From Baia soyae (GTDB lineage Bacteria > Bacillota > Bacilli > Thermoactinomycetales > Thermoactinomycetaceae), in the NCBI RefSeq assembly GCF_004341445.1, contig NZ_SLXV01000005.1:45328-109327 (forward strand): a DNA stretch of 64,000 nucleotides, given 5' to 3'. Below the pieces are notes generated by a model. That model was given only the letters and a program-made list of their open reading frames with translations. It was not told the origin of the DNA and did not search any database. The translations under genes and the position numbers were made by a program. Below are positions 44,453-54,584 of this stretch, piece after piece; position 1 is the first letter of the stretch, and each line of letters starts with the position of its first letter.

Positions 44453-45418
44453 ATGTTTTCACGATTTATAAAAAGTCGCTCTCTTTTCATCTTAGCGAGC
44501 TTACTATTCATTACATCTGCTCTTACTGCTTGTGGCAGTAAATCCACGACTGAATCTGGAAAATCAGACGGTCCAACTACTACGATTGAACATGCAATGG
44601 GAAAAACCGAAATCAAAGGTACTCCTAAAAAAGTGGTTATTCTTACGAATGAAGGAACGGAAGCCCTACTCGCTCTCGGAGTAAAACCAGTTGGGGCAGT
44701 ACAGTCTTTTACTGGTAAGCCTTGGTACGACCATATTAAGGGGCAAATGGATGGCGTAAAGGTCGTTGGTTTAGAAAGTGAACCAAGCCTTGAAACAATC
44801 GCTTCTTTAAAACCAGATTTAATTATAGGGAACAAAATGCGTCAGGAAAAAGTGTACGAACAATTAAAAGCAATTGCACCGACTGTTTTCTCAGAATCAC
44901 TACGTGGTGACTGGAAAGAAAACTTCAAGTTTTATGCAAAAGTACTAAACAAAGAGTCAGAAGGACAAAAAATTCTTGCTCAGTACGATGAAAAAATCTC
45001 CCAATTAAAAGGTAAATTGGGAGATAAGCTAAAAAGTAAAGTTTCCATGGTTCGCTTTGTAACAGGTGATGTTCGTATCTACCACTTAGATTCTTTCTCT
45101 GGCGTGATCCTAAAAGACCTCGGATTTGCACGTCCTGAATCACAAAATAAAAACGACTTAGCTGAACGTGGTGTAGGAAAAGAACGCATCCCAGCGATGG
45201 ATGGAGATTATCTCTTCTACTTCACTTATGAAACAGGCGATAACAAAGCAACAGACCTCGAAAAAGAATGGCTAAAAGATCCACTCTTCCAAGGACTAAA
45301 CGCAGTTAAAAACAAAAAAGCATTCAAAGTAAGTGACACGATCTGGAACACCGCTGGTGGCGTTCTAGCAGCAAACCTCATGGTTGACGATGTAGCGAAA
45401 TTCTTTGAAGTAAAATAA
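44453..45418 (+). CDS. Iron-siderophore substrate-binding lipoprotein
   Basis: The product is a 321-residue lipoprotein of the FhuD/FecB type. The lipobox LTAC places the lipidated Cys at residue 27. Then follow GTPKKVVILTNEGTEALLALGV and LKPDLIIGNKMRQEKVYEQL, typical of helical-backbone siderophore receptors. The ATG at 44453 has a GGAGGG site; the earlier ATG at 44414 lies inside the Fur box. It delivers the siderophore to the divergently encoded permeases. Confidence 0.93.
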   Translation: MFSRFIKSRSLFILASLLFITSALTACGSKSTTESGKSDGPTTTIEHAMGKTEIKGTPKKVVILTNEGTEALLALGVKPVGAVQSFTGKPWYDHIKGQMDGVKVVGLESEPSLETIASLKPDLIIGNKMRQEKVYEQLKAIAPTVFSESLRGDWKENFKFYAKVLNKESEGQKILAQYDEKISQLKGKLGDKLKSKVSMVRFVTGDVRIYHLDSFSGVILKDLGFARPESQNKNDLAERGVGKERIPAMDGDYLFYFTYETGDNKATDLEKEWLKDPLFQGLNAVKNKKAFKVSDTIWNTAGGVLAANLMVDDVAKFFEVK

Positions 45419-45427
45419 GGATTCATC

Positions 45428-45477
45428 AAAAAAGGTACTAATACTGCTTACGGTAAGCAGTATTAGTACCTTTTTTG
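45428..45477 (+). terminator. Terminator of the binding-protein gene
   Basis: A perfect 23-bp stem beginning AAAAAAGGTACTAATACTG with its complement and a run of Ts. Confidence 0.9.
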
Positions 45478-45508
45478 CATGTCTCGTTTTCAATAGGTTT
45501 ATAAGAAG

Positions 45509-45548
45509 AAACCAGCACCTCTCGCTGGAAAGCGAAATGGGCTGGTTT
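45509..45548 (-). terminator. Terminator of the nucleoside operon
   Basis: AAACCAGC / GCTGGTTT with an inner CTCGCTGG-like arm, just after pdp on the minus strand. Confidence 0.7.
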
Positions 45549-45556
45549 TTTACACA

Positions 45557-46882
45557 TTATATCTTTTGCACACCATCTTCTGTAATAATACAGCGTATTA
45601 ATGCAGATGTCTGAACTTTCTCAGAACCAATTTGGATCGCTTGGTGTAGACGAGACATTACCTCATCAAGGTTCTCTTTTTCGTTCACATAGAGAGTTGC
45701 AATCGTTTCCTTATCAGAGACAGAATCGCCTACTTTCTTATGGAGAACAATTCCTACTGCATAATCGATCACATCATCTTTGGTTTCACGGCCTGCGCCC
45801 AACTTCATCGCACAAAGACCCACTTCTTCAGCGAGAATACGTTGTACAAATCCAGATTTCTCAGCGAGGACTTGGATTTTCTCTGCTGGTTGTGGAAGAA
45901 GTTCTGGTTGATCGACAATCTCTGCATTTCCGTGTTGTCCTTTAATAAACTCACGGAACTTCGCAAGGGCACTACCGTCTTTCACTACACCTTCTAGCAA
46001 ACTACGTGCTTCTTCAGTTGTTTTCGCACGACCTGCAAGGATCAGCATCTGAGAACCGAGGACAAGCCCTAACTCGTGAAGATCTTCCGGACCTTCTCCT
46101 TTGAGGGTATCGATCGCTTCCTTTACTTCAACAGCATTTCCGATCGCATAACCTAATGGTTGGCTCATGTCACTGATAACAGCGATTGTTTTTCGGCCTA
46201 CTTGCTTTCCGATTGCCACCATCGCTTCTGCTAGTTTAATCGCATCTGCTTCTTCTTTCATAAAAGCACCGTCACCGGTTTTTACATCGAGAACAATCGC
46301 GTCTGCACCTGATGCAATCTTTTTACTCATAATCGAACTCGCAATGAGGGGAATGGAGTCAACCGTTCCTGTTACATCGCGAAGGGCGTAAAGCTTCTTA
46401 TCCGCAGGTGTTAAGTTTGCTGTTTGGCCCACTACGGCTACTTTGCTGTTATTCACTAGCTGGATAAACTCTTCAATGTCTAGCTCCGTAGAAAACCCTT
46501 GGATCGCATCTAACTTATCGATCGTTCCACCTGTATGCCCGAGTCCTCGTCCAGAGAGCTTCGCTACTGGAACACCTGCAGCTGCTACGAGTGGGACCAA
46601 TGTTAAAGTAGTCGTATCCCCTACGCCACCTGTGCTATGTTTATCTACTTTGATTCCATTAATCTTAGAAAGATCAACTTGTTCACCAGACTCTACCATT
46701 GCCATGGTGAGGTCTGCCGTTTCTCGGTCTGTCATCCCTTTGAAGAAGATTGCCATAGCAAACGAAGACATCTGATAATCTGGGATTTCTCCCGCAGAAA
46801 AACCTTCTACAAGAAAACGAATTTCTTCTGTCGATAATTCGTGTCCATCCCGTTTTTTGCGAATTAAAGAAACTGTGTCCAT
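45557..46882 (-). CDS. pdp: Pyrimidine-nucleoside phosphorylase
   Basis: The product is a 441-residue phosphorylase that cleaves uridine and thymidine with phosphate. Signatures: [13 protein letters not shown] (phosphate loop), [15 protein letters not shown] and the Lys-Ser site [23 protein letters not shown] in parts. The C-terminal domain is complete. Last gene of the drm-pnp-pnp-pdp unit. Confidence 0.95.
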   Translation of the reverse strand: MDTVSLIRKKRDGHELSTEEIRFLVEGFSAGEIPDYQMSSFAMAIFFKGMTDRETADLTMAMVESGEQVDLSKINGIKVDKHSTGGVGDTTTLTLVPLVAAAGVPVAKLSGRGLGHTGGTIDKLDAIQGFSTELDIEEFIQLVNNSKVAVVGQTANLTPADKKLYALRDVTGTVDSIPLIASSIMSKKIASGADAIVLDVKTGDGAFMKEEADAIKLAEAMVAIGKQVGRKTIAVISDMSQPLGYAIGNAVEVKEAIDTLKGEGPEDLHELGLVLGSQMLILAGRAKTTEEARSLLEGVVKDGSALAKFREFIKGQHGNAEIVDQPELLPQPAEKIQVLAEKSGFVQRILAEEVGLCAMKLGAGRETKDDVIDYAVGIVLHKKVGDSVSDKETIATLYVNEKENLDEVMSRLHQAIQIGSEKVQTSALIRCIITEDGVQKI

Positions 46883-46886
46883 CCAC

Positions 46887-47705
46887 TTACACCTCTTTTA
46901 AAATTCCCTGAACCAAATTCATGAAGATTGGTTTGGTACGATTTGCTACTTCTACTACTTGTTCATGAGTAAGCGGTTCGAGTGCTTCTCCAATCGCCAT
47001 GTCCGTGATACAAGTGATCCCTAGCACCTTCATCCCTGCATGACGGGCTACGATTACCTCTGGGACAGTCGACATCCCGATCGCATCTCCACCCATATTA
47101 CGTAACATAATCAGCTCTGCTGGCGTCATATAAGTAGGACCGCTAATCCCAGCGTATACACCTTGTTGAACCGTAACTCCTTGATCAGCCGCTACACGCT
47201 TCGCTACTTCCACTAATTCGGGGGTGTAAGCAGTTGACATATCTGGGAAACGAGGACCTAGTTCCGCAAAATTAGGGCCAATGAGTGGATTGGAACCAGT
47301 CATATTAATATGATCCGTAATAAGCATGAGATCCCCTGCATGGAAATCTGCATTCATCCCACCTGCTGCGTTGGTTACGAGCACCGTTTCGACTCCGAGC
47401 GCTTTCATCACACGCACTGGGAACGTTACATCTTGTTGACTGTAGCCTTCATAGAAATGAAACCGTCCTTGCATCGCAATCACTTGCTTACCCGCTAAAG
47501 TACCGAGAACTAACTGCCCTGCATGACCTTCCACTGTGGATACAGGAAAATGAGGAACTTCATCGTATTTGATCGTTACTTTGTTTTCTACCTTATCTGC
47601 CAGATCACCTAAGCCAGAACCGAGGATCAACCCAAATTGATAGGTTTGATTTGTTTTGCTTGAGATAAACTCTTTCGCCTCTTGGATACGTTGGATCATG
47701 TTCAT
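46887..47705 (-). CDS. Purine-nucleoside phosphorylase (trimeric type), copy 1
   Basis: The product is a 272-residue PNP of the PunA/PupG type, which splits purine nucleosides to base and ribose 1-phosphate. [21 protein letters not shown] and [26 protein letters not shown] (in parts) are family marks. It lies next to a close paralog at 47730-48551. An intact SD (CGAGGTG) precedes the ATG. Confidence 0.94.
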   Translation of the reverse strand: MNMIQRIQEAKEFISSKTNQTYQFGLILGSGLGDLADKVENKVTIKYDEVPHFPVSTVEGHAGQLVLGTLAGKQVIAMQGRFHFYEGYSQQDVTFPVRVMKALGVETVLVTNAAGGMNADFHAGDLMLITDHINMTGSNPLIGPNFAELGPRFPDMSTAYTPELVEVAKRVAADQGVTVQQGVYAGISGPTYMTPAELIMLRNMGGDAIGMSTVPEVIVARHAGMKVLGITCITDMAIGEALEPLTHEQVVEVANRTKPIFMNLVQGILKEV

Positions 47706-47729
47706 AGTTGCACCTCGAAATGTAAGATT

Positions 47730-48551
47730 TTAGATGTTGCGCAAGATCCCTTTTACCAGATTAATAAACTGAGATCTTACTAGCTCTGTTGTCTCCATTA
47801 CTTCATCGTGGGAAAGAGGTTGCTCTAAGATTCCTGCTGCCATGTTGCTAATGCAGGAGATACCTAAGCAACGAATCCCAGCGTGACGAGCAACAATTAC
47901 TTCAGGCACAGTTGACATTCCAATCGCATCTCCACCTAGAAAGCGGCACATACGAATCTCTGCTGGCGTTTCATAAGTAGGGCCAAGAAGTCCGATATAT
48001 ACACCTTCTTGGAATTTCACTCCCTGCTCTGTTGCCACCTTGCGAGCCATTTCGCGTAGCTCTGGATCATAGGCAGTCGACATATCTGGGAAACGTACCC
48101 CTTGCTCTGGATCATTTGGCCCGATCAATGGGTTTTGGAACGTCATGTTAATATGATCCTTAATCAGCATGAGGTCACCTGGCTCATAGGAAGTATTCAC
48201 TCCACCAGCCGCATTGGTTACGATGATCGTGTCGACTCCTAATGCTTTCATCACACGGATCGGGAAGGTTACCGATGTTAATGGATGCCCTTCATACAGA
48301 TGAAAACGACCTGCCATCACTAATACCGGTTGATCTTCTAGCATGCCTACCACTAGCTCTCCAGCATGTCCTTCTACTGTAGATTGTGGAAAATGAGGAA
48401 TATCATTGTAAGGGAGCTTCACAGGGTTTTCTACTTCACCAGCTAGTACTCCTAAACCAGAACCTAAAATAAGGCCAATTTTCGGTTGAACTTGGATTTT
48501 GGATTGAATCCATTCTGTTGCTTCTCGGATATTTGATTGATTTTGACTCAC
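47730..48551 (-). CDS. Purine-nucleoside phosphorylase (trimeric type), copy 2
   Basis: The product is a 273-residue PNP with the same motifs as the neighbour ([39 protein letters not shown]). The start is GTG. The two proteins align over the whole length, with many substitutions, so the duplication is old and probably functional. Which copy equals Bacillus PunA cannot be told here. Confidence 0.94.
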   Translation of the reverse strand: MSQNQSNIREATEWIQSKIQVQPKIGLILGSGLGVLAGEVENPVKLPYNDIPHFPQSTVEGHAGELVVGMLEDQPVLVMAGRFHLYEGHPLTSVTFPIRVMKALGVDTIIVTNAAGGVNTSYEPGDLMLIKDHINMTFQNPLIGPNDPEQGVRFPDMSTAYDPELREMARKVATEQGVKFQEGVYIGLLGPTYETPAEIRMCRFLGGDAIGMSTVPEVIVARHAGIRCLGISCISNMAAGILEQPLSHDEVMETTELVRSQFINLVKGILRNI

Positions 48552-48574
48552 GTCAGCACCGTCCTATCATTTAT

Positions 48575-49750
48575 TTAAGGTAATTCTTTTAAAAAACTAG
48601 TCCCATAAGGAGAGGTTACTCCAAAATTCTCAGCGATAGAAGCACCAATATCTGCAAATGTTTCACGAACACCTAAATTTGTACCTTCTGCCATAGATGG
48701 ACTATATACGACAAGTGGCGTATATTCACGAGTATGATCGGTTCCGTGGAAGGTTGGATCGTTCCCATGATCAGCTGTGATGATGAGAAGATCGTCCTCG
48801 CGCAGATTTGCTAGAATCTCAGGCAAGCGAGCATCAAATTCTTCTAACGCCCGGCCATATCCTTCTGGATCGCGACGATGCCCAAATTTAGCATCAAAAT
48901 CAACTAGATTAGCAAAAGCGAGGCCGTGGAACTCCTGTTTCGCCACTGCTAAAACTTGATCTACTCCGTCCATATTGTCTTTCGTATGAATCGAACGAAC
49001 AATTCCCTCTCCTGCGTAGATGTCAGAGATTTTGCCGATCGAGATCACTTCTTTACCAGCCTCTTGCAAATAGTTCAAAACAGTCTTAATAGGCGGTTTC
49101 ACAGAATAATCACGCCGATTTGAAGTACGTGTAAAGCTTCCTGGATTTCCCACAAATGGACGTGCAATCACTCGCACTACACAATACTTTTCATCGAGCG
49201 TTAGTTCTCTTGCTACTTCACAAATTTTATATAGCTCTTCTAGTGGCACGACTTCTTCATGTGCTGCGATTTGGAATACACTATCCGCAGAAGTGTAAAC
49301 AATGACGGCACCTGTCTTCATGTGCTCTTCACCAAATTGATCTAACACTTCTGTACCCGAAGCAGGTTTGTTACACAAAACCTTACGACCAATCCGCTCT
49401 TCAAACTCCTGAATCAGCTCACTCGGGAAGCCATCTGGATAAGTTTTAAATGGAGTCTCTGTGATAATCCCCATAAACTCCCAATGTCCAGTGGTGGTAT
49501 CCTTACCACGTGACACTTCTTTCATCCGAGCATAAGCAGCTTGCGGGATATCAGCTGGTAAGATCCCTTCCACTGCTTCAATATTTCCAAGTCCTAACTT
49601 CGACATGTTGGGCATAGCTAATCCATTTACATGCTGTGCTATATGACCTAATGTATGAGCTCCGACATCATTATATAAATTGGCATCTGGTAATTCACCA
49701 ATTCCTACACTATCCAAGACAACGAGGAAGACACGATTGTATTTTCTCAT
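48575..49750 (-). CDS. deoB: Phosphopentomutase
   Basis: The product is a 391-residue alkaline-phosphatase-fold mutase (drm in Bacillus) that converts ribose 1-phosphate to ribose 5-phosphate. [12 protein letters not shown] at the start, [13 protein letters not shown] with the phospho-threonine, and the metal site [20 protein letters not shown] (in parts) are clear. The ATG at 49750 has a GAGGGGG site. It supplies the step after the phosphorylases downstream. Confidence 0.95.
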   Translation of the reverse strand: MRKYNRVFLVVLDSVGIGELPDANLYNDVGAHTLGHIAQHVNGLAMPNMSKLGLGNIEAVEGILPADIPQAAYARMKEVSRGKDTTTGHWEFMGIITETPFKTYPDGFPSELIQEFEERIGRKVLCNKPASGTEVLDQFGEEHMKTGAVIVYTSADSVFQIAAHEEVVPLEELYKICEVARELTLDEKYCVVRVIARPFVGNPGSFTRTSNRRDYSVKPPIKTVLNYLQEAGKEVISIGKISDIYAGEGIVRSIHTKDNMDGVDQVLAVAKQEFHGLAFANLVDFDAKFGHRRDPEGYGRALEEFDARLPEILANLREDDLLIITADHGNDPTFHGTDHTREYTPLVVYSPSMAEGTNLGVRETFADIGASIAENFGVTSPYGTSFLKELP

Positions 49751-49834
49751 GTCTGATCCCCCTCTCATAGTTGTTGATAAAAAAAGAATCACCCTATTTT
49801 TGTTAGGATGTTTACATAGAAAATCTTACTATTC

Positions 49835-50080
49835 TTATTCCCCAATCTCATAAAACCATAACAGGCGCTCTCGGACTAGTTCTGAGAATGTCGCTTGTGA
49901 TGTTTGTCTACCATAGTCTGAAAATACCTTTACTGCATCACCGATTGGTTCTTTATAAATCGAATCTGGTTCAAACATGTCAGTAAAAAAGCTCATCACT
50001 TGATAGAGAAGAAGGGTAAACAAGACAAATAATATTAAAAAAGTCAGCCATTGCTTGATCCGTCTGGTGGATATAATCAT
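49835..50080 (-). CDS. YqzK-like small membrane protein (DUF4227)
   Basis: The product is an 81-residue protein with one N-terminal hydrophobic helix (LTFLILFVLFTLLLYQ) and the tail motif EPIGDAVKVF...LLWFYEIGE. This matches the layout of YqzK, which lies between fur and xerD in Bacillus; here it lies between ald/fur and deoB. The function is not known. The ATG at 50080 is preferred to the GTG at 50098. Confidence 0.75.
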   Translation of the reverse strand: MIISTRRIKQWLTFLILFVLFTLLLYQVMSFFTDMFEPDSIYKEPIGDAVKVFSDYGRQTSQATFSELVRERLLWFYEIGE

Positions 50081-50139
50081 AAGTAACTCGTCCCCCACCC
50101 ATTTTTTATCAATGTATGGGTAGGAGAACTGATTTATTC

Positions 50140-51255
50140 TTATAAAACTTCTTCAAGAGGCGTGTAAGTCAAGTTCAAGCTTTCTGCAACTGCTTGATAT
50201 GTACATTTTCCTTGAATTGTGTTTACACCAAGTGCCAATGGTTTACTCTCCGCTAAAGCACGTGCCGCGCCTTTATTGGCGATCTGAAGTGCATAAGGGA
50301 TGGTTACATTGGTTAACGCGATCGTAGAAGTACGAGGAACTGCACCTGGCATGTTAGCCACTGAGTAATGCACCACTCCATGTTTTACATAAGTTGGTTC
50401 ACTATGCGTGGTTACACGGTCAATCGTTTCAATCGAACCACCTTGGTCAATCGCAACGTCCACGATAACGGAACCAGGTTGCATTTGTTTTACCATCTCT
50501 TCGGTCACCAGACGAGGAGCACGACGACCCGGGATGAGTACCGCACCAATGAGCAAGTCTGCTTTCTTAACCGCTTCTGCTAGGTTGTAGGAGTTGGACA
50601 TCACAGTCCGTAATTTTCCGTCAAATTGATCGTCTAGTTGACGCAGACGGTCTGGATTCACATCGAGGATCGTTACATTCGCACCAAGACCTACAGCCAT
50701 CTTCGCTGCATTGGTACCTACGATTCCTCCCCCTACGATTACTACTTCACCAGGAAGAACTCCCGGTACACCACCTAATAGCACACCCTTCCCACCATGT
50801 GGCTTTTCTAAGAAAGAAGCACCAATTTGTACAGACATACGACCTGCTACTTCACTCATTGGGGTTAATAAAGGAAGAGATCTATTATCTAATTGAATAG
50901 TTTCATAAGCAATTGCAGTTACTTTCTTTTCCATCAGCGCCGCTGTTAACTCTGGCTCAGGAGCAAGATGGAGATATGTAAATAAAACTAACCCTTCACG
51001 GAAATATCCATATTCCGTAGGTTGTGGTTCTTTTACTTTCAAAATCATATCGGAGTTTGCCCAAACTTGTTCTGCACTGTCCACAATCTGAGCACCATGG
51101 AAAGCATAAACCTCATCAGTGAAACCGCTTCCAATTCCTGCATCTTTCTCTACTATAACCGAATGGCCAGCCGTGATGAACGCATCTACGCCACCAGGGG
51201 TAATCGCAACCCGGTTCTCGTTGTTCTTAATTTCTCTAGGAATCCCTATTCTCAT
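50140..51255 (-). CDS. ald: Alanine dehydrogenase
   Basis: The product is a 371-residue NAD-dependent alanine dehydrogenase that makes pyruvate and ammonia from L-alanine; in Bacillus it is needed for sporulation. [19 protein letters not shown] at the start, [16 protein letters not shown], and [24 protein letters not shown] (in parts) are diagnostic. AGAAGGAGG precedes the ATG. It is inserted between fur and yqzK. Confidence 0.96.
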   Translation of the reverse strand: MRIGIPREIKNNENRVAITPGGVDAFITAGHSVIVEKDAGIGSGFTDEVYAFHGAQIVDSAEQVWANSDMILKVKEPQPTEYGYFREGLVLFTYLHLAPEPELTAALMEKKVTAIAYETIQLDNRSLPLLTPMSEVAGRMSVQIGASFLEKPHGGKGVLLGGVPGVLPGEVVIVGGGIVGTNAAKMAVGLGANVTILDVNPDRLRQLDDQFDGKLRTVMSNSYNLAEAVKKADLLIGAVLIPGRRAPRLVTEEMVKQMQPGSVIVDVAIDQGGSIETIDRVTTHSEPTYVKHGVVHYSVANMPGAVPRTSTIALTNVTIPYALQIANKGAARALAESKPLALGVNTIQGKCTYQAVAESLNLTYTPLEEVL

Positions 51256-51354
51256 GAATGAACCTCCTTCTGCATCAAACCTATCTTAACACTTTCTAAT
51301 TGTACTTAAAACCTAAAAATCGCCAAAAAGAAGTGAGAGCTATGATTTAGCATC

Positions 51355-51834
51355 TCACGTTACTTTCGAACCTATTAATTTTTTTGGATCAATTGCCTGA
51401 CCTTTACAACGATAACAAATTCCGTGGAACGTCAAACGATGATCCATAATTTGAAAATGGAACTCCCGCTCCACTTGTTGTTCAATAGGCCCTAGTAAAT
51501 CTTCCATAATTTCATCAACAGAGCCACAATTTAAACACATTAAGTGATGATGGTGATGTTCAGCTCCCTCAGCACGAAACTCATATCGGGTCACACCATC
51601 ACCAAAATTCAGCTTATGAATGATGTGAAGATCGCTAAGTAGTTCCAACGTACGATAAACTGTCGCAAGCCCAATCTCAGGTGCTTTGTCCTTCACCAAC
51701 AGGTAAACATCCTCTGCGCTCAAATGGTCATCTTCATTTTCCAGTAAAACACGCACAGTCGCTTCCCGTTGGGGGGTTAGTTTATAATTGTGGGCGGATA
51801 ATTGTTGTTTAATTTGATTTACTCGGTTTTCCAC
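51355..51834 (-). CDS. fur: Ferric uptake regulator Fur
   Basis: The product is a 159-residue Fur-family repressor. The winged helix carries KLTPQREATVRVLLEN and ATVYRTLELL; the metal region has EHHHHHLMCLNCG and the second Cys pair CYRC. The syntenic position (fur - yqzK - deoB) supports true Fur over Zur or PerR. The GTG at 51834 is favoured by spacing to GAGGGGGG; GTG at 51840 is the alternative. It would act on the Fur boxes at 44.3-44.4 kb. Confidence 0.92.
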   Translation of the reverse strand: MENRVNQIKQQLSAHNYKLTPQREATVRVLLENEDDHLSAEDVYLLVKDKAPEIGLATVYRTLELLSDLHIIHKLNFGDGVTRYEFRAEGAEHHHHHLMCLNCGSVDEIMEDLLGPIEQQVEREFHFQIMDHRLTFHGICYRCKGQAIDPKKLIGSKVT

Positions 51835-51925
51835 ATCCACACCCCCCTCAATCTACTCAACATTATATGAGAGATATACGGGAAAAGTCAAACCAACTAA
51901 AAGAGATTATCAGATAATAATTACT

Positions 51926-52594
51926 TTAAACTGAAGGGAAATGTGGCAACATAAAAGCAATTTCGGGTAGCGACCCTCTCATGATCATCGGCGAAAGGTA
52001 TGCCTCCACCAGAGAAGAAAGCATCATGAGGCAAGCCATCATCACCACAACTCCACAATACGAAACAAATTTGGGGTAAAGCGAGCCGCGATGCGCAATA
52101 ATATGATTTTTTACTAGGTCTACGGAGAAATAAACTCCCGCCACAGAGACGATCATCATAGCAGGTATCACAAACAGATTCGTAGGAACGATAGAAACAA
52201 AGGCAAACCATAATCCAGTCCATGAAAACTGTTGAACGAGAAAGCCCACTGTAAATCCAATCACCATTCCTTTAAAGAACAAAAACAGGCATAAAATCGG
52301 AATTCCGATCACAGATAAGCCTAATAACCACATCAGACCAATCGTTTTCAAATGCTCTCCGATCGAATGTTGTAAGGCAATTTCAGAGTCGGCAATACTA
52401 CCTCTCCCTAGTTCCTTAAAGAAGTGTCCCAGATAACTAGATAGTCCCGTACGTTGTGTGGCAGTCAACATGTTCACGATAACCGCTCCAAACACAACAC
52501 CTGTCAAAAACAAGACGACTACAAAAATATAGAGCGATTTTTGACTCTGTACATGCGCTTGAATCGCTTGACTCCAGTAATGTTTTCTTCCCAT
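51926..52594 (-). CDS. spoIIM: Stage II sporulation protein M
   Basis: The product is a 222-residue polytopic protein with about five helices. SpoIIM is part of the SpoIIDMP machine that thins septal peptidoglycan during engulfment. The segment FKGMVIGFTVGFLVQQF and the PTNLFVIPAMMIVSVAG region fit the family. GAGGGGG precedes the ATG. In Bacillus it also lies near fur. Confidence 0.92.
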   Translation of the reverse strand: MGRKHYWSQAIQAHVQSQKSLYIFVVVLFLTGVVFGAVIVNMLTATQRTGLSSYLGHFFKELGRGSIADSEIALQHSIGEHLKTIGLMWLLGLSVIGIPILCLFLFFKGMVIGFTVGFLVQQFSWTGLWFAFVSIVPTNLFVIPAMMIVSVAGVYFSVDLVKNHIIAHRGSLYPKFVSYCGVVVMMACLMMLSSLVEAYLSPMIMRGSLPEIAFMLPHFPSV

Positions 52595-52694
52595 TGATCC
52601 GTCCCCCTCACTCTCTTAAAACAATTCTATGAGAGGAATGAGAGAGATATGATCAATTTACTAGATTCAATCGGAACCATGATCAACCAATAGA

Positions 52695-52730
52695 AGAAGC
52701 GCAAATGGAATAATTCTCATTTGCGCTTCT
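52695..52730. terminator. Bidirectional-type terminator
   Basis: Stem AGAAGCGCAAATG / CATTTGCGCTTCT, after the membrane-protein gene on the minus strand. Confidence 0.8.
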
Positions 52731-52758
52731 TATGGAAACCGGACTAATATTCTGTTTG

Positions 52759-53319
52759 TTATGATGGATAATAATAGTTATGTAGCAAGCCCCCAGTATA
52801 GTAAGTGAATGCCGCCGCGATCGAGCTCATCAGACCGGGTGCATCCATCGTAGGAGACCATCCATATGTATAGGCAATCTGTGCAAAAACCAAAGGGAAA
52901 CTAATCGTAAAGAGCAAGATCACTTTGGCACACCAGCCACATAGAAACAAGTTTTTACGATACATCACACCTAACAGGGCATTAATCGCAAAAATGGCTA
53001 TAAGGACAAACTCCAATCGAACATCCACATATGCTTTTGCTAAAAACATGATTCCAAAAAAACAAGCAACATACACCTGAATCAAAATCATCAAAATGCT
53101 TATTCGTCTCGTATAAAGTTGATACATAACTACAATGATATTATTTACAAGTACACAGCAACCCAATCCAATTACCACCGATACCCAAAAGTCGGACCAA
53201 TCATAGATCGACGCTAACAATACACCAAAGGTTAACGGTAGTAAAAACAAAATCCAAGAGTAAAGCGTATATCGAGTTGCTGTGAGAGGATTGTGTCCTT
53301 CTGTGTGATTCATCCACAT
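52759..53319 (-). CDS. Polytopic membrane protein, function unknown
   Basis: I do not recognise this 186-residue protein. It has five predicted helices, a cytosolic or loop cluster LFLCGWCAK and a tyrosine-rich C-terminus (YTYGWSP; TYYTGGLLHNYYYPS). An AGGAGAGG site precedes two candidate ATGs (53319 and 53313). It lies between spoIIM and the endonuclease Q-like gene; a sporulation role is possible from context only. Confidence 0.72.
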   Translation of the reverse strand: MWMNHTEGHNPLTATRYTLYSWILFLLPLTFGVLLASIYDWSDFWVSVVIGLGCCVLVNNIIVVMYQLYTRRISILMILIQVYVACFFGIMFLAKAYVDVRLEFVLIAIFAINALLGVMYRKNLFLCGWCAKVILLFTISFPLVFAQIAYTYGWSPTMDAPGLMSSIAAAFTYYTGGLLHNYYYPS

Positions 53320-53444
53320 CACCTCTCCTATTCCAAGTTAAAAAATCGTTATTTAACAGAATAATTGTATTATATCATTATTACTAGAGGAAAGTTAAAT
53401 GAATTTGGAGAATCGAAATAATTTCTCCAAATCCATGTATGGAA

Positions 53445-53921
53445 TTATTGCTTGATTTTCCCATAAGATCCCCCTCCACCTTCGACTAAATCTACCATTC
53501 CCTTCCTTGATAAATCGATATAATGAGCGATTCGATCCCCTACAATGCTTTGTAAATCTTTCAGCTTAGCACTATGCAAGATATTCATCTCCGTTCCAAA
53601 CACAGAGAGCAGACGATCAATGGTTTTCTTCCCTACACCCGGTAGAAACTCCAAAGGAATTTGATGAATATAAGGCGGCCTATGATTTAGATGCTTCGTC
53701 GGTTGATCTGCAAGCTGGGCAATTCGATCGGCGACTCCTAAAACGGATGGCGACTGCGCATCAATGATCCCAATGCATTGAAGGCCTTTCCGATCAGAAG
53801 CTTCTTGGAGGATATTGCGAAAAGTTAAGTTTTGAGCAGCTGTTATTTTCACAGGTCGATTCGTTTGCGTTCGACCAATATGAATGTGCAAATCCGCAAA
53901 TATGTTTGTTAAAGCAGTCAT
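53445..53921 (-). CDS. Internally deleted endonuclease Q-like protein
   Basis: The product is a 158-residue protein that joins the first part of the EndoQ/PHP-domain family (FADLHIHIGR...KITAAQNLTFRNIL, residues about 8-50) to its last part (ADRIAQLAD, then a helix-hairpin-helix LPGVGKKTIDRLLSVFGTEM and the Gly-rich tail VEGGGGSYGKIKQ). Full EndoQ is roughly 400 residues and cleaves DNA at deaminated bases; the middle, with most metal ligands, is gone. The reading frame is kept across the join near residue 60. It overlaps nudF by 4 bases (ATGA). It may be non-catalytic or a pseudogene in frame. Confidence 0.72.
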   Translation of the reverse strand: MTALTNIFADLHIHIGRTQTNRPVKITAAQNLTFRNILQEASDRKGLQCIGIIDAQSPSVLGVADRIAQLADQPTKHLNHRPPYIHQIPLEFLPGVGKKTIDRLLSVFGTEMNILHSAKLKDLQSIVGDRIAHYIDLSRKGMVDLVEGGGGSYGKIKQ

Positions 53922-54460
53922 GATTGATGTAGTTGATTCTGCCAAAATAAGATCGCCGCGACTGTCTTCGCATCACAAATATCTCCACGAGAGATAGCTT
54001 GAACACATTCTGGAAGTGTCCACTCTACCAGCTCCACAAACTCATCTTCATCTAGATTTACTTGTCCTTTGCCCAGCTCATCCGCTTGATAGAGATGAAG
54101 ATATTCATCCGCAAATCCTGGGGATGTGTAGAATGAGACAAGGTGATTCCATTTTCCTGCGCGATAGCCTGTCTCTTCCTCTAGTTCACGCTCTGCACAA
54201 ACTTGTGGGTCTTCTCCAGCCTCTCTCTTACCCGCAGGGATTTCATAAATCGTCTTTTCGAGTGGCTTGCGAAATTGACGTACTAAAATAATTCGATCTT
54301 CTGGCGTAATCGCCACTACGGCTACTGCTCCAGGATGCTTCACAATTTCTCTATTTGACGTATTTCCATTTGGCAATTCAACTTGATCTACTTGGAGAGA
54401 AATGACTCTACCTTGAAAAATAGATTGTGTCGAAATCGTTTTTTCCTCTAAATTCCTCAT
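53918..54460 (-). CDS. nudF: ADP-ribose pyrophosphatase (Nudix)
   Basis: The product is a 180-residue Nudix hydrolase of the NudF type, which splits ADP-ribose to AMP and ribose 5-phosphate. The Nudix box reads GKREAGEDPQVCAEREL-EEETGY, and the family start EEKTISTQ with SNREIVKHPGAVAVVA is close to Bacillus NudF. The ATG at 54460 follows GAAAGG; the longer reading to 54505 is rejected. Confidence 0.94.
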   Translation of the reverse strand: MRNLEEKTISTQSIFQGRVISLQVDQVELPNGNTSNREIVKHPGAVAVVAITPEDRIILVRQFRKPLEKTIYEIPAGKREAGEDPQVCAERELEEETGYRAGKWNHLVSFYTSPGFADEYLHLYQADELGKGQVNLDEDEFVELVEWTLPECVQAISRGDICDAKTVAAILFWQNQLHQS

Positions 54461-54523
54461 GCAATCGCAACCTTTCGGCTTTTTATATCCCTCTATTATA
54501 CACAAAAATATATTTCAAAAAGG

Positions 54524-54552
54524 GTATATTTCCTTCGTTTTTAGCGTATCCC
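54524..54552 (+). promoter_or_regulatory. Candidate sigma-E promoter for the MciZ-like gene
   Basis: GTATATT at 54524-54530 and CGTATCCC at 54545-54552 are 14 bases apart, near the sigma-E pattern (KMATATT, CATACAHT), 33 bases before the start. Confidence 0.45.
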
Positions 54553-54584
54553 GTTAGAAAGACTTTCATTAAGGATGATAAGAT

